Below, piece after piece: positions 11,046-22,205 of a stretch of 64,000 nt of DNA. Source of the stretch: Equus caballus (Eukaryota; Chordata; Mammalia; Perissodactyla; Equidae); the NCBI RefSeq assembly GCF_041296265.1, contig NC_091695.1:39265001-39329000 (forward strand). Direction: 5' to 3'. The notes beneath the pieces are model-generated. The model was not told where the DNA came from and searched no databases. It was given only the letters and a program-made list of their open reading frames with translations. A program made the translations under genes and the position numbers. Position 1 is the first letter of the stretch, and every line of letters starts with the position of its first letter.

Positions 11046-12765
11046 CGGAAAACTTCTAAATTGGGGGAAAAAAAATTGTGAGAGCTCTCATCTGGTATAT
11101 TTCGGACTACCAATTCGGTTAGGTAGTTTTCTATGCTGGTTTTCTTAGTTTTCTCCTTATTTATCATTTGTGTCTCTGTTCTAATTATTTGTTTAGTTGT
11201 TACCATGTGGTTTGTATAAAAAATCTCATAGATGAGATAGTACATTTTCTGATAGCCTCGTATTTCCTTAGACTAAGCTGGTTCCATCCCTTTCCTCTTC
11301 CCCTTCTAAGTTGTTACTGTCACATCTTATTTCTTCTTGTGTTGTGAGCTTGTGGTTAAAATGACCAGATTATGTTTATTCTTGGTGTTCTCCTTCCCTT
11401 TATCTTTAATGTCATAATTAAGCATTTGCTAACCTGTTCTGATGGAGAGCTGCAATTTTTTGATTTTATCTTTCTACTTATCACCTTGCTCAGAGTTTTG
11501 TAACCCCTTTCCTTTTGCTTTTCTTTTTTTGTAGGTATCAGGGCCTTCCTGAAGATTTCTTGTAGGGGAGGTCTTGTGGCAATGAACTCCCTTAACTTGT
11601 TTATCTGAGAAAGTTATCTCTCCGTTGTATTTGAAAGATATTTTCTCTGGATAGAGTATTCTTGGCTGAAAGTTTCTGTCTTTCAGAATTTTGAATCTAT
11701 CATTCCACTCCCTCCTAGCCTGTAAGGTTTCTGTTGAGAACTCTGCTGACAGCCTGATAGGGGTTCCTTTGTAGGTCATTTTCTTCTGCCTTGCTGCCCT
11801 TAATCTTTTTTCTTTGTCATTGAATTTTGCCAGCTTCACTACTATGTGCCTTGGAGTGGGTCTCTTTACATTGATAAAGTTGGGAGTCCTATTGGCTTCT
11901 GTTACATGGATTTCTAGCTCCCTCCTCAGGTTTGGGAAGTTCTCAGCTATTGTTTCCTTGAACAAGCTTTCTGCTTCATTCTCCTTCTCTTGGCCCTCTG
12001 GGATACTTATAATCCTTATGTTGCATTTCTTTAGTCAGATAATTGGTTGCACCAGGCCTTGAGCTTGGTTGGCAGGGCCCGCCCCCCTCCCGCCCCCGAC
12101 TGGGACAGAGCCCGAGTCACTCCATGGGGCCACAGTGGGACTGTGGATTTTCCCACTAGACCAAGGAAGCATCACGCTGGGGCTCAGGGTTGTCACTGCC
12201 CACTCCCACAGCCCTGCTGGGTCTCACTGGCCTTTTCGGGGCTGCAGCAGAGCTATGGGAGTTTAAGGCACCTGGCAGTTTTGCTCACCTGGCTGCACTG
12301 CATCTGCTCCTAGGTCTCACCAGCCTTTGAGCTTGGTGGGCGGGGCCTCCCTACCAGGTCTGAGCCCGAGTCACTTCCTGGGGCCGCAGTGGGACTGTGG
12401 ATTTTCCCACTGGTCAAAAAAGTAATCACAGGGGTCTCAAGCCTGCAGTCACCTGTTTCCACAGTCTCGCCAAGCTGCACGCCCACCCTTGGGGCCACAG
12501 TGGTGCTATGAGCACTTCAACTGGGAGATCAGTCGCTCGTGGATACTGGGCTGTCTGGGGGCCAGAGAGTTTTCACCTATCTCCACCTCCTCCCTGGGGG
12601 TAGTCCATCCACTTCCCAATGTATAGCAGCGCCGCTCTGTCAGGCATCCTGAGGTGCTGTGTGAGTATCCTCCACTGATCAAGGAATGTCCATTTAGTTG
12701 TAGCTCAAAGGGGGAGAGACAAAGGGAACTGCTCACTCTGCCATGTTGCTGATATCCTAGGATGA
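11046..12765 (-). mobile_element. L1 fragment: 5' UTR, ORF1 C-terminal part, inter-ORF region
   Basis: Read on the minus strand. The 5' end (about 12765) opens with AACATGGCAGAGTGAGCAG. 12765-12050 is GC-rich 5' UTR with repeated units. From about 12040 an ORF1 piece appears without its N-terminal half: ENFPNLRRELEIHVTEANRT, RPTPRHIVVKLAKFNDKEKR, KKMTYKGTPIRLSAEFS, ARREWNDRF, QPRILYPEKISF, matching the L1 ORF1p RNA-binding and C-terminal domains. 11474-11046 is the spacer toward ORF2. ORF2 is absent, so the copy is dead. The open 163-codon stretch suggests a fairly young L1. Confidence 0.88.
12050..12530 (-). repeat. Monomer-like repeats in the L1 5' UTR
   Basis: 12058-12210 and 12328-12463 share GAGCCCGAGTCACT, GGGGCC-CAGTGGGACTGTGG and ATTTTCCCACT; a third partial unit starts near 12475. 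The spacing is about 270 bases. Confidence 0.8.
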
Positions 12766-13550
12766 TTTTTAAAACCAATCACCAGTACTTTTTCAGCAGT
12801 CGATGCTGTGTGGCCTGTGCAAAGGCCCTGAGGTGGGAAGGGGCTTGGATCTTTAAAAAAACCACAACTGAAGGAGGCCCAGGAGGTGTGGGTGGGGGTT
12901 GTGGACTGAGCAGGAGGAGTGAGCAGTGGGATGGAGGTGGGAGATGACAGTTAGTGATGGGCATGCTCTGCATTTAGTATTTTATGAGAGTCCTGGGAAA
13001 CTTTGAAGGATTTTACTTGGGGGAGGTGTGGCAGTGGAAGGGGGTTTTCATTTGATAAGAATTGCCTTGGTGGTTGCCTAGAGAAGGGACTGCAGGGATA
13101 CCATTGTGAGCTGGGAGCCAGTTAGGAGGCCCCTGGGGTTGTGCACGTGGGCTGGGTGGTGTGGCCAGGGGTGGCCCGGTGGACACAGAGAGGGTTCGCA
13201 GAGGTGCTCTGGAGGTAGTCTTGCTTGACTGGGTGTGCTGGTGCTGGAGAGGGGAGGGTCAGGGATGCCCCTCTGGCTTCTGGTTGGAGCTGCCGGGAGG
13301 ATGGAGATAGACCTTACTGAGATTAGAAGCAGACTAGGGAGAGGGATCAGGAGCTCTGCTGGACAAGAGGAGTTTGAGATGTTGGGTAGATGGTAGGATA
13401 CAAGGGAAGGAGGTCTGGGCTCTTTTGGTGGCAGGTAATAGAAACCTAGAGGAAAGCTTCTAAATTTTCTGCTGGGGCCCAAGGGCATGGCTTAGTGGCA
13501 TTCAAAAAGGGTGGGGCCGGGGGGGAGCCCCAAGCATCCTCCACACTGCA
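12766..13550. other. Spacer with an unassigned old interspersed repeat
   Basis: Phrases such as GTGCAAAGGCCCTGAGGTGG and AGCCAGTTAGGAGGCCCC are common to a widespread old mammalian repeat whose name I cannot give with confidence. No gene seen. Confidence 0.4.
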
Positions 13551-13552
13551 TT

Positions 13553-13970
13553 CTCTGTGCACCTGCCTCATCTTCCCTTTTGCTTGATCCTCTGCCTGGA
13601 ATGCTGTGTCCTCCTGCCCTCATCCCTCCTGTCTGGGTCCCCTCATCCCTCCTGTCTCCGCTCAAATCATAGACAGGGGACTCCAGAGCTAAGGCCTGTC
13701 CAAGCTACTCTTGCTCACAACGCTCCTTTGATTTGTTCTATGGCTTTTATCACAGGTTTATCTATCTGTCTATTTGTTTACTTGCTTCTTTTGAGGGAGC
13801 TGGTAATCTTCCCCGCTAGATGGCCAGCTCCCTGTGAGCAGAGGCTACTGTTTTATTCACTCCTCTCTATTCGGGGCTTATGTGTTTGTTGGGTTATGAA
13901 ATCTGCTCCTGGGTTCCTCAGAGTGCCCAGCACCACTGTGAACACATTGAAAGTGCCAGTAAATACCTAG
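13553..13970 (+). mobile_element. L2 LINE 3' fragment
   Basis: CCTCTGCCTGGAATGCTGTG, TTATCACAGGTTTATCTATC, GCCAGCTCCCTGTGAGCAGA, then AGTGCCCAGCACC. Diverged, non-coding. Confidence 0.75.
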
Positions 13971-15120
13971 GGATTAATTTCATGTCTGAGGTCCCCTTTG
14001 CCACAAGGAAAAAGGGGTGACTGATTCTCTTTTTGCGTGAAAGTTGACTGGACAGGGACTCAGGCATCGGGGACAGGGTGGGGAGCAAGTCAGAGAGGGA
14101 CCTCGGGGTCAGAACAAGAGCATCGCCCAGTGGACAGCAGTAACCGGGTGCTGACCATTCTGGTCTTGACCCTCCCGCCCCCGCCAAGCGTCTTCTGGGC
14201 AGAGATGTCCTTAAAGCAAGACTGACACAAAGGGACGGTTTGGTGTGCAGGCCTCTGCAATGTAAGCCTGGAAATAGGATGTCTTCACACTGGTGACCAA
14301 TAGAGGATCTAGAATATGCATAGGAAGGGGTTTTTCTGTTTTCCACCTCCTTTAAAAAAAGTCCGACAAATAATTTCATGTAGCAAACATGAAGTGTGCA
14401 AAATATTTAACCCGCCATCTCTGAGGACTCCCCTCAGGGTCTGTCACTCCTCAAAGTCACCCCCAAACACCCTGGTCCCTAATCAGGGAATCGAGTGTAT
14501 TCCTCCCTCCAGCCTTTGTTTTCTAAGCATCTGACAGGAATCCGATTCCTTCCATAAGTGGAGGGCAGTGTCGTGTGCTGTGTGTGACGTGAGCGACTCT
14601 GACACAGGGCCGTCCAGCCCCTAATGGTCCCTGCTGCTCTGTCAAAATTCTTGAAATAGCCACCATTTATCTTTGGGAGATGGGACTCTCTGGAAAGCTC
14701 CATCTTTGCTTGCAGGCACGTCTGGGTAGCATAACCACCTTTAATATTTCCTTTTCCACCCAAGAGCAGGATCTCAAAGGGACTGGAAGAAACAGAAGAA
14801 TCTCATCACTACATGGATGGGGGTTGTGGGGTCAGCCACCACCCTATGCAGACCTCCCCTCCCTCCCCTGCAGGTCAGGTTTGATCAGGGCCTTGGTACT
14901 TTTCCATCTTCTCTCTGCCCGTGGAAGGGAGTGTGCGCTGGAAGCTGCTCTTGCCGCCTGTGGCTAGCCTGGAAGGTGGACTGGTAGGGAGACATGGGCG
15001 TGGGCCCCTTGGGGATGTGTTTGCATGCCACTGCTTCTCTTTCTGCTCCTGCTCAACCTTTCCCCAGCAGTGACAGACCGTCCCACTCCAGCACAAATTA
15101 AAAAAGAGGCAAGGGCACAA
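13971..15120. other. Unique non-coding sequence downstream of SCGB1A1
   Basis: No exon, RNA gene or familiar repeat recognised. Confidence 0.4.
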
Positions 15121-15137
15121 GGGTGAGATGCTTATCC

Positions 15138-15143
15138 TTTATT
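15138..15143 (-). terminator. SCGB1A1: SCGB1A1 polyadenylation signal
   Basis: AATAAA on the minus strand, 95 bases after the TAG, in the context CTCTTTAATAAAGG. Cleavage would fall near 15120, giving a 3' UTR of roughly 120 bases, typical of the short secretoglobin mRNAs. Confidence 0.85.
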
Positions 15144-15237
15144 AAAGAGAGCCAGCCTAGGCTGCTGGGGACAGTGAAGGAAGCATCCTGGCAGTGGCAG
15201 GGGCTTCCAGCAACTGCAGCTCTTCAGCTTCTAAATC

Positions 15238-15270
15238 CTAAGCACACAGTGGGCTCTTTGCTATTTTGTC
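15238..15270 (-). CDS. SCGB1A1: SCGB1A1 exon 3, coding end
   Basis: Acceptor CTTTCTTTTAG|GACAAA. The ten codons read DKIAKSPLCA and end with TAG at 15240-15238. They carry the second disulfide cysteine. The human counterpart is EKIAQSSLCN. Confidence 0.93.
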   Translation of the reverse strand, partial: DKIAKSPLCA

Positions 15271-17891
15271 CTAAAAGAAAGAAACAAACAAACAAAACCC
15301 AATATAATAGTGAACGAACCTTAAAGTTGGACGAAGATGGTGGAACACAGAAACTTTAACATCAGATAAGAAGTTCAGTCAATCTGGGAGGAGCTAAGCT
15401 TGTAAACACTTTGATTATTTCTCAGAAGCCTCTTAAAAGGTGCGATGACTGTGCCTCCCTCCCCGGGGACATTTACATTGTGACTGTCCTCTCTGGATTG
15501 CAAAAGGGGCCGAAAAGCATCCAGGGGCTTGGGCAATCCACTGCTAAGCAGTGTGAGTGGAGGAAGCCGTGTACCATGAGCTTTAAGATGCTGTCCTTGG
15601 TGTTCTTGGGGAGGAAGTCCACCAGCGTCTTCAGCTGGGTCGTCGCAGCTTTCATGTCTGCATCAGGTTTGAAGGGTTCCACTGCAGCCTCGAAACTGGC
15701 AGGTGTGCCCAGGAAGAGGCCTTGAATGATGTCTGCAAAGCTCTGGCAGATTTCTGCAGAAGCTGGAGCACGGGAAAGAGAAAGCACATGAATCCAGGCC
15801 CCCTTTCAAGCTGGCCAGCTCCCTGGCTGGGCCCACCCCAGGTGCAAACAGCCAGGCCTGTCAGCAAGAGATAGCAGCCTTTTCGTCGATGGTGAAGGAT
15901 ATGAGATTGTTGATGCTCCAAGCAGCTGGCTCTTGGGCTGTGTGGATACTTCCTGGGTTGCAGCCAGCTTTCTGTGGCTTGCCTGAGCCTTCCTTGCACT
16001 TCCTGGGTTGGGGTGAGGCAAGGCGCCATTTGTTCTCTCTGTTAGATTTCTAGGCAGAGTATTGACAGCAGAAGCTGCTGGTCTGATTTTTTTTTTAATT
16101 AATTATTATTGTTTTGAAGAAGACTGGCCCTGAGCTAACATCTGTGCCAAACTTCCTCTATTTTATATGTGGGATGCCTGCCACAGCATGGCTTGGTGAG
16201 GTGTGTAGGTCCGTGCCCGGGATCCAAACCGGCAAACCCTGGGCCTCTGAAGCAGAGTGCACGAACTTAACCACTGTGCCACCGGGCCGGCCACTGGTCT
16301 GATTTTTCATGCCGTGTCGGGGATGGGAAGAGGCCACGGAGAATTTTGGCTCCCACTAGAAACAGGTCCCTGCCCTCAGGAACATGGGCAAGAGTCACCA
16401 TTTCCTACTTTTTCTTCCTCCTTCTTCTCACTAAGCCTCAGATCGCGTCCTTGAGTTCTCTGCCTTGTGTGCAAATTCGGCTTCTGTGCCTGGACTCCAG
16501 GGCCCCACCCAAAGTGGGCGCTCCAAGTCAAAAACCCTCTCCGGAACCTAGACCCCTGCTTTGCAACTTACTATGTCACCGGGGAAGTTATTTTAGCTTT
16601 CTGTGGCTCCGTTTGCTCATCTGTAAAATGGGGATAATATCCCTACTTTGTAGGGTTGTCGTAAGAATGAAAAAAAAAAAAAAACTATGAAAGGGGCTCG
16701 GAACAGTGATTCACACACTGTAAGTACCAAATAAATGTTGGATATTATTGCTGGTGTTATTACCTGTGTGCTCACACATATGCACAAGTGCACCCAAGAT
16801 CCACCCCAAAACATATTTCAGTCCCGTCTTTCTGAGCCACCTCCACTGTACACAACATCAAGTTCTTCTAATTAATATACTTTTCAGTCCAAAATGATGT
16901 TATTTCCCTTTAGAACGAGCATCTCTGCACAATAGCTGTTTCCACCGTCTCTTGGTTTTGGTTTTCTAACTCTTCCCTCATCCCATCTCGCCCTAGGGTC
17001 ATAAAACTTATTTCCATGGGTATTATGAAACTTTCAAAGTGAGTTCACTGGAATTAGTTAAAAGAATATATATATATATATATATATTATTAAGAGATGA
17101 GGCTGTTAGGTGTTAAAAAACAGGTAGGTGACCCAATTCCCAAAAGATCCAGGGGCTTGGAGGGAAGTGTGGTTGACTGTTCTCTCCCTCTCTCTCTCTC
17201 TCTCTCTCTCCCCTCCATTCCTTTCCTCTTAGTGACAGCTGAAACTACTCAGAAACTGCTAATCTCCTTTTCGCAGAGGACAAAAATGTTTAGAGAACTC
17301 CACTCTGGGTTGGTAATTTCCCAAAGGAAACATCCTCTTCTGGAATATTCCTCTCTGCCCAGAATGGGAGACCTTGCCTTGGTTTGAGTTTCCTTTGAGA
17401 CATGAGGCTTTGCAGCTCCTTCCAGCCCTTTGGCTGCCACACTGGTGTGCAGACCTCAACCTTGGAGGCTGCACCAAAGTCTCTTGGCATCTTGGGGTCT
17501 GTCCAAGTTGGGCTTTGAGGAGCTCGTTATTCCTATTCTGTTGGTCGTTGGACAAATGCATCTATGTGGGATCTCCTCCATGCCTCCCTCCAGTCTATTC
17601 CACTCCCTGGAATCCTGAGGCTGTTGGATAGGGAAGATGGGATCATTTTCAGGTTTTCTCACAGTCTCAGGGCTCTCCTCAAGTTCCCCAGATGGGCTTG
17701 TTCACTAGACCCAGCTTCCTGGCCGGGAGTCCGCGTGTCCAGGCCCTCCCAGGAGCCACCCTTTCTCCTGAGCAGAAGTGGGCGGCAGGGAGAGTTCCGG
17801 AGCCCAGCTTGGGGGAGAGGGGCTCTGGGCACTCACCAGGGCTGCAGCAGAGAGCCAGGATGGCCAGGGTGACGATGATGGCGAGTTTCAT
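15238..17891 (-). CDS. SCGB1A1: Secretoglobin 1A1 (uteroglobin, club cell secretory protein), three exons
   Basis: Three exons join in phase on the minus strand: 17891-17837, 15762-15575 (188 nt, the same length as human exon 2) and 15270-15238, giving 91 codons as in human. The start is MKLAIIVTLAILALCC, a hydrophobic signal peptide of about 21 residues ending SPASA, then mature EICQSF. Mature Cys3 (in EIC) and Cys69 (in SPLCA) are the pair that link the antiparallel homodimer. The body (LGTPASFEAAVEPFKPDADM, LKTLVDFLPKNTKDSILKLM) is the four-helix secretoglobin fold. The family is secreted by airway club cells and uterine epithelium, binds hydrophobic ligands and damps inflammation. Introns are about 2.1 kb and 0.3 kb with GT-AG ends. 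No break is seen, so this copy looks functional. It sits between two copies of a segmental duplication, so it is one member of an amplified set; which horse paralogue (SCGB1A1, SCGB1A1A or the pseudogene) cannot be decided here, though the open frame argues against the pseudogene. Confidence 0.96.
15575..15762 (-). CDS. SCGB1A1: SCGB1A1 exon 2
   Basis: Acceptor TGCTCCAG|CTTCTGC at 15763/15762 after a pyrimidine tract; donor CTCATG|gtacac at 15575/15574. It encodes the signal peptide end and helices 1-4 up to KLM. Confidence 0.95.
16093..16292 (-). mobile_element. ERE SINE in SCGB1A1 intron 1
   Basis: Minus-strand ERE, short form, ending CCACCGGGCCGGCC. Flanking duplication CTGGTCTGATTTTT on both sides (about 16078 and 16294). 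It lies in the 2.1-kb intron in the same orientation as the gene. Confidence 0.95.
16555..16760 (+). mobile_element. MIR SINE in SCGB1A1 intron 1
   Basis: TTTGCTCATCTGTAAAATGG, GGATAATATCCCTAC, TAGGGTTGTCGTAAGAATGA, AATAAATGTTGGATATTATT. An internal A run has expanded. Confidence 0.9.
17066..17088. repeat. TA microsatellite, SCGB1A1 intron 1
   Basis: Continuous TATATA run. Confidence 0.9.
17181..17212. repeat. TC microsatellite, SCGB1A1 intron 1
   Basis: TCTCTCCC followed by an uninterrupted TC run. Confidence 0.9.
17837..17891 (-). CDS. SCGB1A1: SCGB1A1 exon 1, coding part
   Basis: Eighteen codons plus one base encode the signal peptide core. The ATG at 17891-17889 follows a CCACC context. 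The donor reads CCTG|gtgagt at 17837/17836. The 5' untranslated part probably reaches to about 17950. Confidence 0.95.
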
Positions 17892-17977
17892 GGTGGACAG
17901 GAGGCTGGTGAGTGAGGCTCTGGCCGTGTCTCTGGATCCGGTGGTCTTGAGTGAGATGTGCATATTGAGATGCCTTC

Positions 17978-17985
17978 TTATATGC
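17978..17985 (-). promoter_or_regulatory. SCGB1A1: SCGB1A1 TATA box
   Basis: The minus strand reads GAGCATATAAGAAGG about 90 bases upstream of the ATG. A start site about 30 bases downstream (near 17950) would give a 5' UTR of about 60 bases. The gene family has TATA promoters. Confidence 0.75.
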
Positions 17986-18075
17986 TCGAGGCTGCACCCA
18001 GAGAGAGGAGGACAAGGCGTGGGACCCAAATTACGGGAACACACTATATACTTGGGCATCGGATCCGTGGAAAAA

Positions 18076-18082
18076 GTAAATA
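18076..18082 (-). promoter_or_regulatory. FOXA-type site upstream of SCGB1A1
   Basis: The minus strand reads GAATATTTACTTTTTCC, containing TATTTAC, about 95 bases upstream of the TATA box. FOXA (HNF3) sites near this distance are established parts of the mammalian CC10 promoter. The assignment here is by motif only. Confidence 0.4.
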
Positions 18083-18109
18083 TTCTCTTTTCCCAACCCA
18101 GTTTCTGAC

Positions 18110-18925
18110 CCCATTGAAACTGAGGTCACACAATGGGCCACTTAGGAGGGGTGGAACCCAGAGTCCTACACGGAGGCAGCAAGGAGATTGGAGTCAGAGA
18201 GCATGGAGACCTGGCTAACTGTGCCACTCTCTTTGAACCTGAGCACTGGGGCAGTTCAGTTCAACAGAAGCAATTGTAGAGGCCGCCTGGACCCAGCACC
18301 CCGGGAGAAACTGAGTGGCAGTGACAGGATGCGGACTCAGGACTCCTGATCCTCCACTGGGCTCCTTCCACCACTCCTCTCCCAGGGAGGCGGCTGAACC
18401 TCAAGCCTTGAGGATCATATGGTCCAGAGCATCACGGTAGTCACACTTGGGGGATACCCTGGAGAGAAGTATGTCGACAGGTGAGAGACTTCTCCAGAAT
18501 GCCCACGACAAACCCAAGCCCCAAATCAGGCTGGAGAATGCCCTGCTTGAGCTGGGTCCGTTCCCACCTGCAACTGCTCTCAAGTCCTGCCCTCCCGATG
18601 GCCAAATCAATGGGCGCTCCAGCCCTTATCTCGCTTGATCTCTTAATGGCCTTGACCCTCTTAACGTTTCCTTCTTAAGCTGTTCTCTCTCCTGTGCTCC
18701 CACGCCTCAGTTCTTTCCTCCCCAACTTTCATTGTTCTTTACATGTTTGTTCTTTGCTCACTGTGCTTACGTGTTGGTGGTTCCAGACTTTGGCCATAGC
18801 CCCCTTCTTGCCTCCCCTCGCCACGTCCCGTGGCCACTCCCTTCCTTCTCCAATGCCAATGCCCTAGAACACAGGCCTGGCCTGGCTAAAGTGGAGTCCT
18901 AAACGGCCCCTTTGCCTCCTAGCCT
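18110..18925. other. Distal 5' flank of SCGB1A1
   Basis: No gene or clear repeat. May hold upstream regulatory sites, which cannot be assigned by eye. Confidence 0.4.
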
Positions 18926-19290
18926 GCCTTCCTCAGCCATCCTCGGAAAGGCCAGCAGAATGAGCTTTCTAAAATCCACTGATCATATCCTTCTCCTTCT
19001 TGAAACCCTTTGAAAGCTTCCTTTTTGTGGACAGGATAAAATTCAAGTGCCATTTACAAGGCCCTTGTCCACTGACCATTTGGGCATGTGGAATTTGAGC
19101 CTCGGTCCGCCACTCCCATACGGTAATCTGACTCTAGCCTGGTATTTGTAGATTTGAGAACACTCCATGTTTTCCTTCATGCCGTTCTACCTTTACACAG
19201 GCTACGCCTTGGTCCTGGAATGCACATCTCCTGCCTTGTCTAATTCTCCCAATGCTATTTGTATTTCAAGATTCAATCACATGTCTGTTC
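18926..19290 (+). mobile_element. L2 LINE 3' fragment
   Basis: GAATGAGCTTTCTAAAATCC, CTCCTTCTTGAAACCC, GGACAGGATAAAATTCAAGT, then CAAGGCCCTTGTCCACTGAC. Typical L2 order, diverged. Confidence 0.75.
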
Positions 19291-20160
19291 ACTCATTCAT
19301 TCAATGAATGTTGACACCTACTGTGTGCCAGGCACTGTACTAGGACTTGGGGTAGACATGGAGAGGCACTGCCTGGAGTCCCTTCAAGAAGAACTTGCCA
19401 CCTGGCTACGAGGAGTGTGGTCAGCAGAGAGCTGCCAGCTGCCAGTAACTTTCGGGTCTGCTCCAGCTGCAGACTGCTGCGTCACTCAAGTCATGCCCTT
19501 CCTGGGGCTGCTCACATCTGGTGACCCAGCAAGGAGGGCACTTCTGCACCGTGTGGGATAATTCTGGTGGGCAGGACTTACTCCAGCGCTCCCTGCCCAG
19601 TTGGCTGAGACTTTGCCAGGCCTGCATTGCAGGCCAATTTTCCTTTTGTCCAGTCCTGCTTTCCCCACTTCCCTTCACAGTTGCTGATCCCTAATGACAA
19701 TCTTGCACTCCAGACTCCATCTCAGCATCTGCTTTCTTGACAGCATCAACCCACGACAGAGATGCAGCGATGAACGAAGCAGGCCTGGGTCCCTGCCTCT
19801 GTGGAGCTTCAGTCTGCTGGGGGAGACAGACAAGGAAACAGGGATGAAAACAAAATAATTGCAGGTGTGTTCAGTGCTAGGGGAGGAATTAGCATGGTGC
19901 TGGGACAGAAAAGGCTAGTGAGACTCACTCAGGTGGGGGCATCAGGGCGCTCCTCTCCAAGCAGGTGATCGATGCTGAGCCCCATATGGGGAGGGGTTCT
20001 GGGTGGAGGGGATGCCAGCACTGAGGCCACCAGGTGGGAAGGACTTGAGTGGACCTGAGGAGCACAGAGGGGCCCTTGTGCTGCAGTGAGGAGCATGTAC
20101 CAGATGTACAAGCCCCGCGGGGACCAGGTCTCACAGGGCCTCCCTCTAAGGTCACGGAAA
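19291..20160. other. Spacer with an old unassigned repeat
   Basis: 19291-19345 has the CATTCATTCAATGAATG and TACTGTGTGCCAGGCACTG phrases of a widespread old repeat, resumed near 19740-19900. No gene recognised. Confidence 0.4.
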
Positions 20161-20164
20161 GCTC

Positions 20165-20680
20165 TGGAAGGGTTTTTTTAATGCTTTTTTTTATTGTGTT
20201 ACGATACACGTAATGTAAAATTTACCATCTTAACCATTTTTATGTGTACAGGTCAGTGGTATTAAATATATTAACAGTGTTATGCAACCGTCACCACCAT
20301 CCATCCCATAACTTTTTCATCTCGTAAAACCGAAACTCTGTACCCATTAAACACGAACTCCCCATTCTCCCCTCCTCTAGCCCCTGGAAACCACCATTCT
20401 ACTTTCTAGCTCTAAGATTTGACTACTCTAAGTATCTCATATAAGAGGAGTCATGCAGCATTTGTCTTTTTGTGACTGGCTTATTTCAATAAGCGTAATG
20501 TTCTCAAGGTTCATCGTGTAGCATATTGCAGAATTTCTTTCCCTTTTAAGGCTGAATGAGATTCTAGTGTATGTATAAACACGTTTTGCTTACCCGTTCA
20601 TCCCTCGATGGCCACTGGCATCGTGTCCACGTTTCAGCTATTGTGGATAATGCTGCTGTGAACATGGGCAAACAATCTGG
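20165..20680 (-). mobile_element. Old L1 (L1M-type) 3' fragment, minus
   Basis: The plus strand is the complement of an L1M tail: AATTTACCATCTTAACCATT, TCAACCACCATCC-like block, CCCTGGAAACCACCATTCTA, GCTATTGTGGATAATGCTGC. Confidence 0.85.
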
Positions 20681-21599
20681 AAGATTTTATTCAGGAGCGG
20701 GATATCTAATTTTCCTTTTGGTGAGATGGTTCCTGACTATTCTGAGAAGGGATGGGGTGGTGTGAGGGTGACAGAGCAGCTCAGCAGAAGTGATGGTGGG
20801 GTTTGGACCAGCTTACGGCAGCGGGGTGAGGATCTGAGAGACACACAGACATGCTTGGTGCTGGATAGAACAAGGCGGGTGGGGGAGAGGCAGGTGTCAG
20901 GATGAGCCCTGTGGGTTTCTGGCACGGACAGCTGGGTGCCTGAGGTACTATTCTCTGACCAGGGAAGACTCGGGGGGAAGCGGGTCGGGGATGGGAACAG
21001 AGTGAAGCCTTCTCCAACCTGTGGTTTCCGTGAGTGTTCCCTTTCACTGTGAGCGGCTATATCCCCACCGTACGCTGTTTTGACTCCACAATTGTTTACT
21101 TGTTCAGCTCTTTTACGTGATGGTTGCTAAACAGAAATCCATGGAGCATGAATTGATGAATGAGGCCTTCACATCACGTGATATTTGGAGGCTCAGAGGT
21201 GCCTTAACGTGGTTGAGAACACAGGTTCTGTAACTAGGCACCCATGAGGACTTGTGGAGTAAATTACTGTGAGTCCATACAAATAAAACACCGTGTGGCT
21301 GAAAAATCAGGATAGGAAGACCTTCTGAGTGGATGAAGAAATGACCCCCAAGGCAAGCTGCAAAGGGAAGAAAAACCAAGGCAGAACAGAATCAAAAACA
21401 GACTAAAAAGGAGCAAAAAGAAGCCACATAGGTATATGCATAAAACATCTCAGGGAATGGATGGTACGGGTTGTTTCCAGAAAGGAGAACCATGTGGAGG
21501 GATCACTGAGAGAAGACTTCACCGTAAGCCCTTTGGTCCCTTTGAATTTGGAGTCGTATGAATATATCATCGATCCAAAGCAAATTTTTAAAAAGACCG
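20681..21599. other. Non-coding spacer
   Basis: Nothing recognised beyond weak LINE-like phrases in 21200-21600. Confidence 0.35.
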
Positions 21600-21960
21600 A
21601 ACAGATTTCACACATGCTATAACACGGACGAACCTGGAGGACGTGATGCTGAGTGAAATAAACCAGTCACAAGAAGACAAGTGCTGTATGAGTCCACTTA
21701 CATGAGGTACCCAGAATCGTCAGATTCTTAGAGACGGAAAGGAGAGTGGTGGTTTTCAGGGGCTGGGGGGACGAGAATGGGGAGTTTATGTTTGTTTAAT
21801 GGGGACAGAGTCATAGTTTGGGATGATGACAACGTCCTGGAAGTGAATGGTTGCACAACAATGTGAATGTGCTTAACACCACTGAACTATACACTTAGAA
21901 GTGGTTAAGAGTGTAAATTTTATGTTATATGTATTTTATCACAATTAAAAAATAATAATA
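21600..21960 (+). mobile_element. Old L1 (L1M-type) 3' end, plus
   Basis: GTGAAATAAACCAGTCACAA, TGGTTGCACAACAATGTGAA, CCACTGAACTATACACTTAG, GTAAATTTTATGTTATATG and a terminal A/T-rich tail. Confidence 0.9.
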
Positions 21961-21964
21961 ATAA

Positions 21965-22205
21965 AAAGAGGGAGAGCAAGTTCTAGAATAAGCCTGTCTG
22001 AGTTGAATCCCAGATCCATCGGTTACTAGCTATCTTATCTTGAGCAAAGTACTTCACCCCTCTCTGTCTCGATTTCCTTGTCTGTACACTGAGCATAATG
22101 ATATTATCTACTGCATTCGGCCGTGAGGATTAAATCTGTGTAACGCCCTGTAAGTGGCACCTGGCGTGGAGAATGTATTCGGTAAACGTTGTCGAGTATT
22201 GTGTT
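21965..22205 (+). mobile_element. MIR SINE
   Basis: TTGAATCCCAGATCCATCGG, TCTCGATTTCCTTGTCTGTA, GTGAGGATTAAATCTGTGTA: full MIR order. Confidence 0.88.

Noticed and set aside
11474-11965. 163-codon minus-strand open frame that could look like a host gene
   Set aside because: It is the C-terminal part of L1 ORF1p (RNA-binding motif phrases), inside an L1 fragment.
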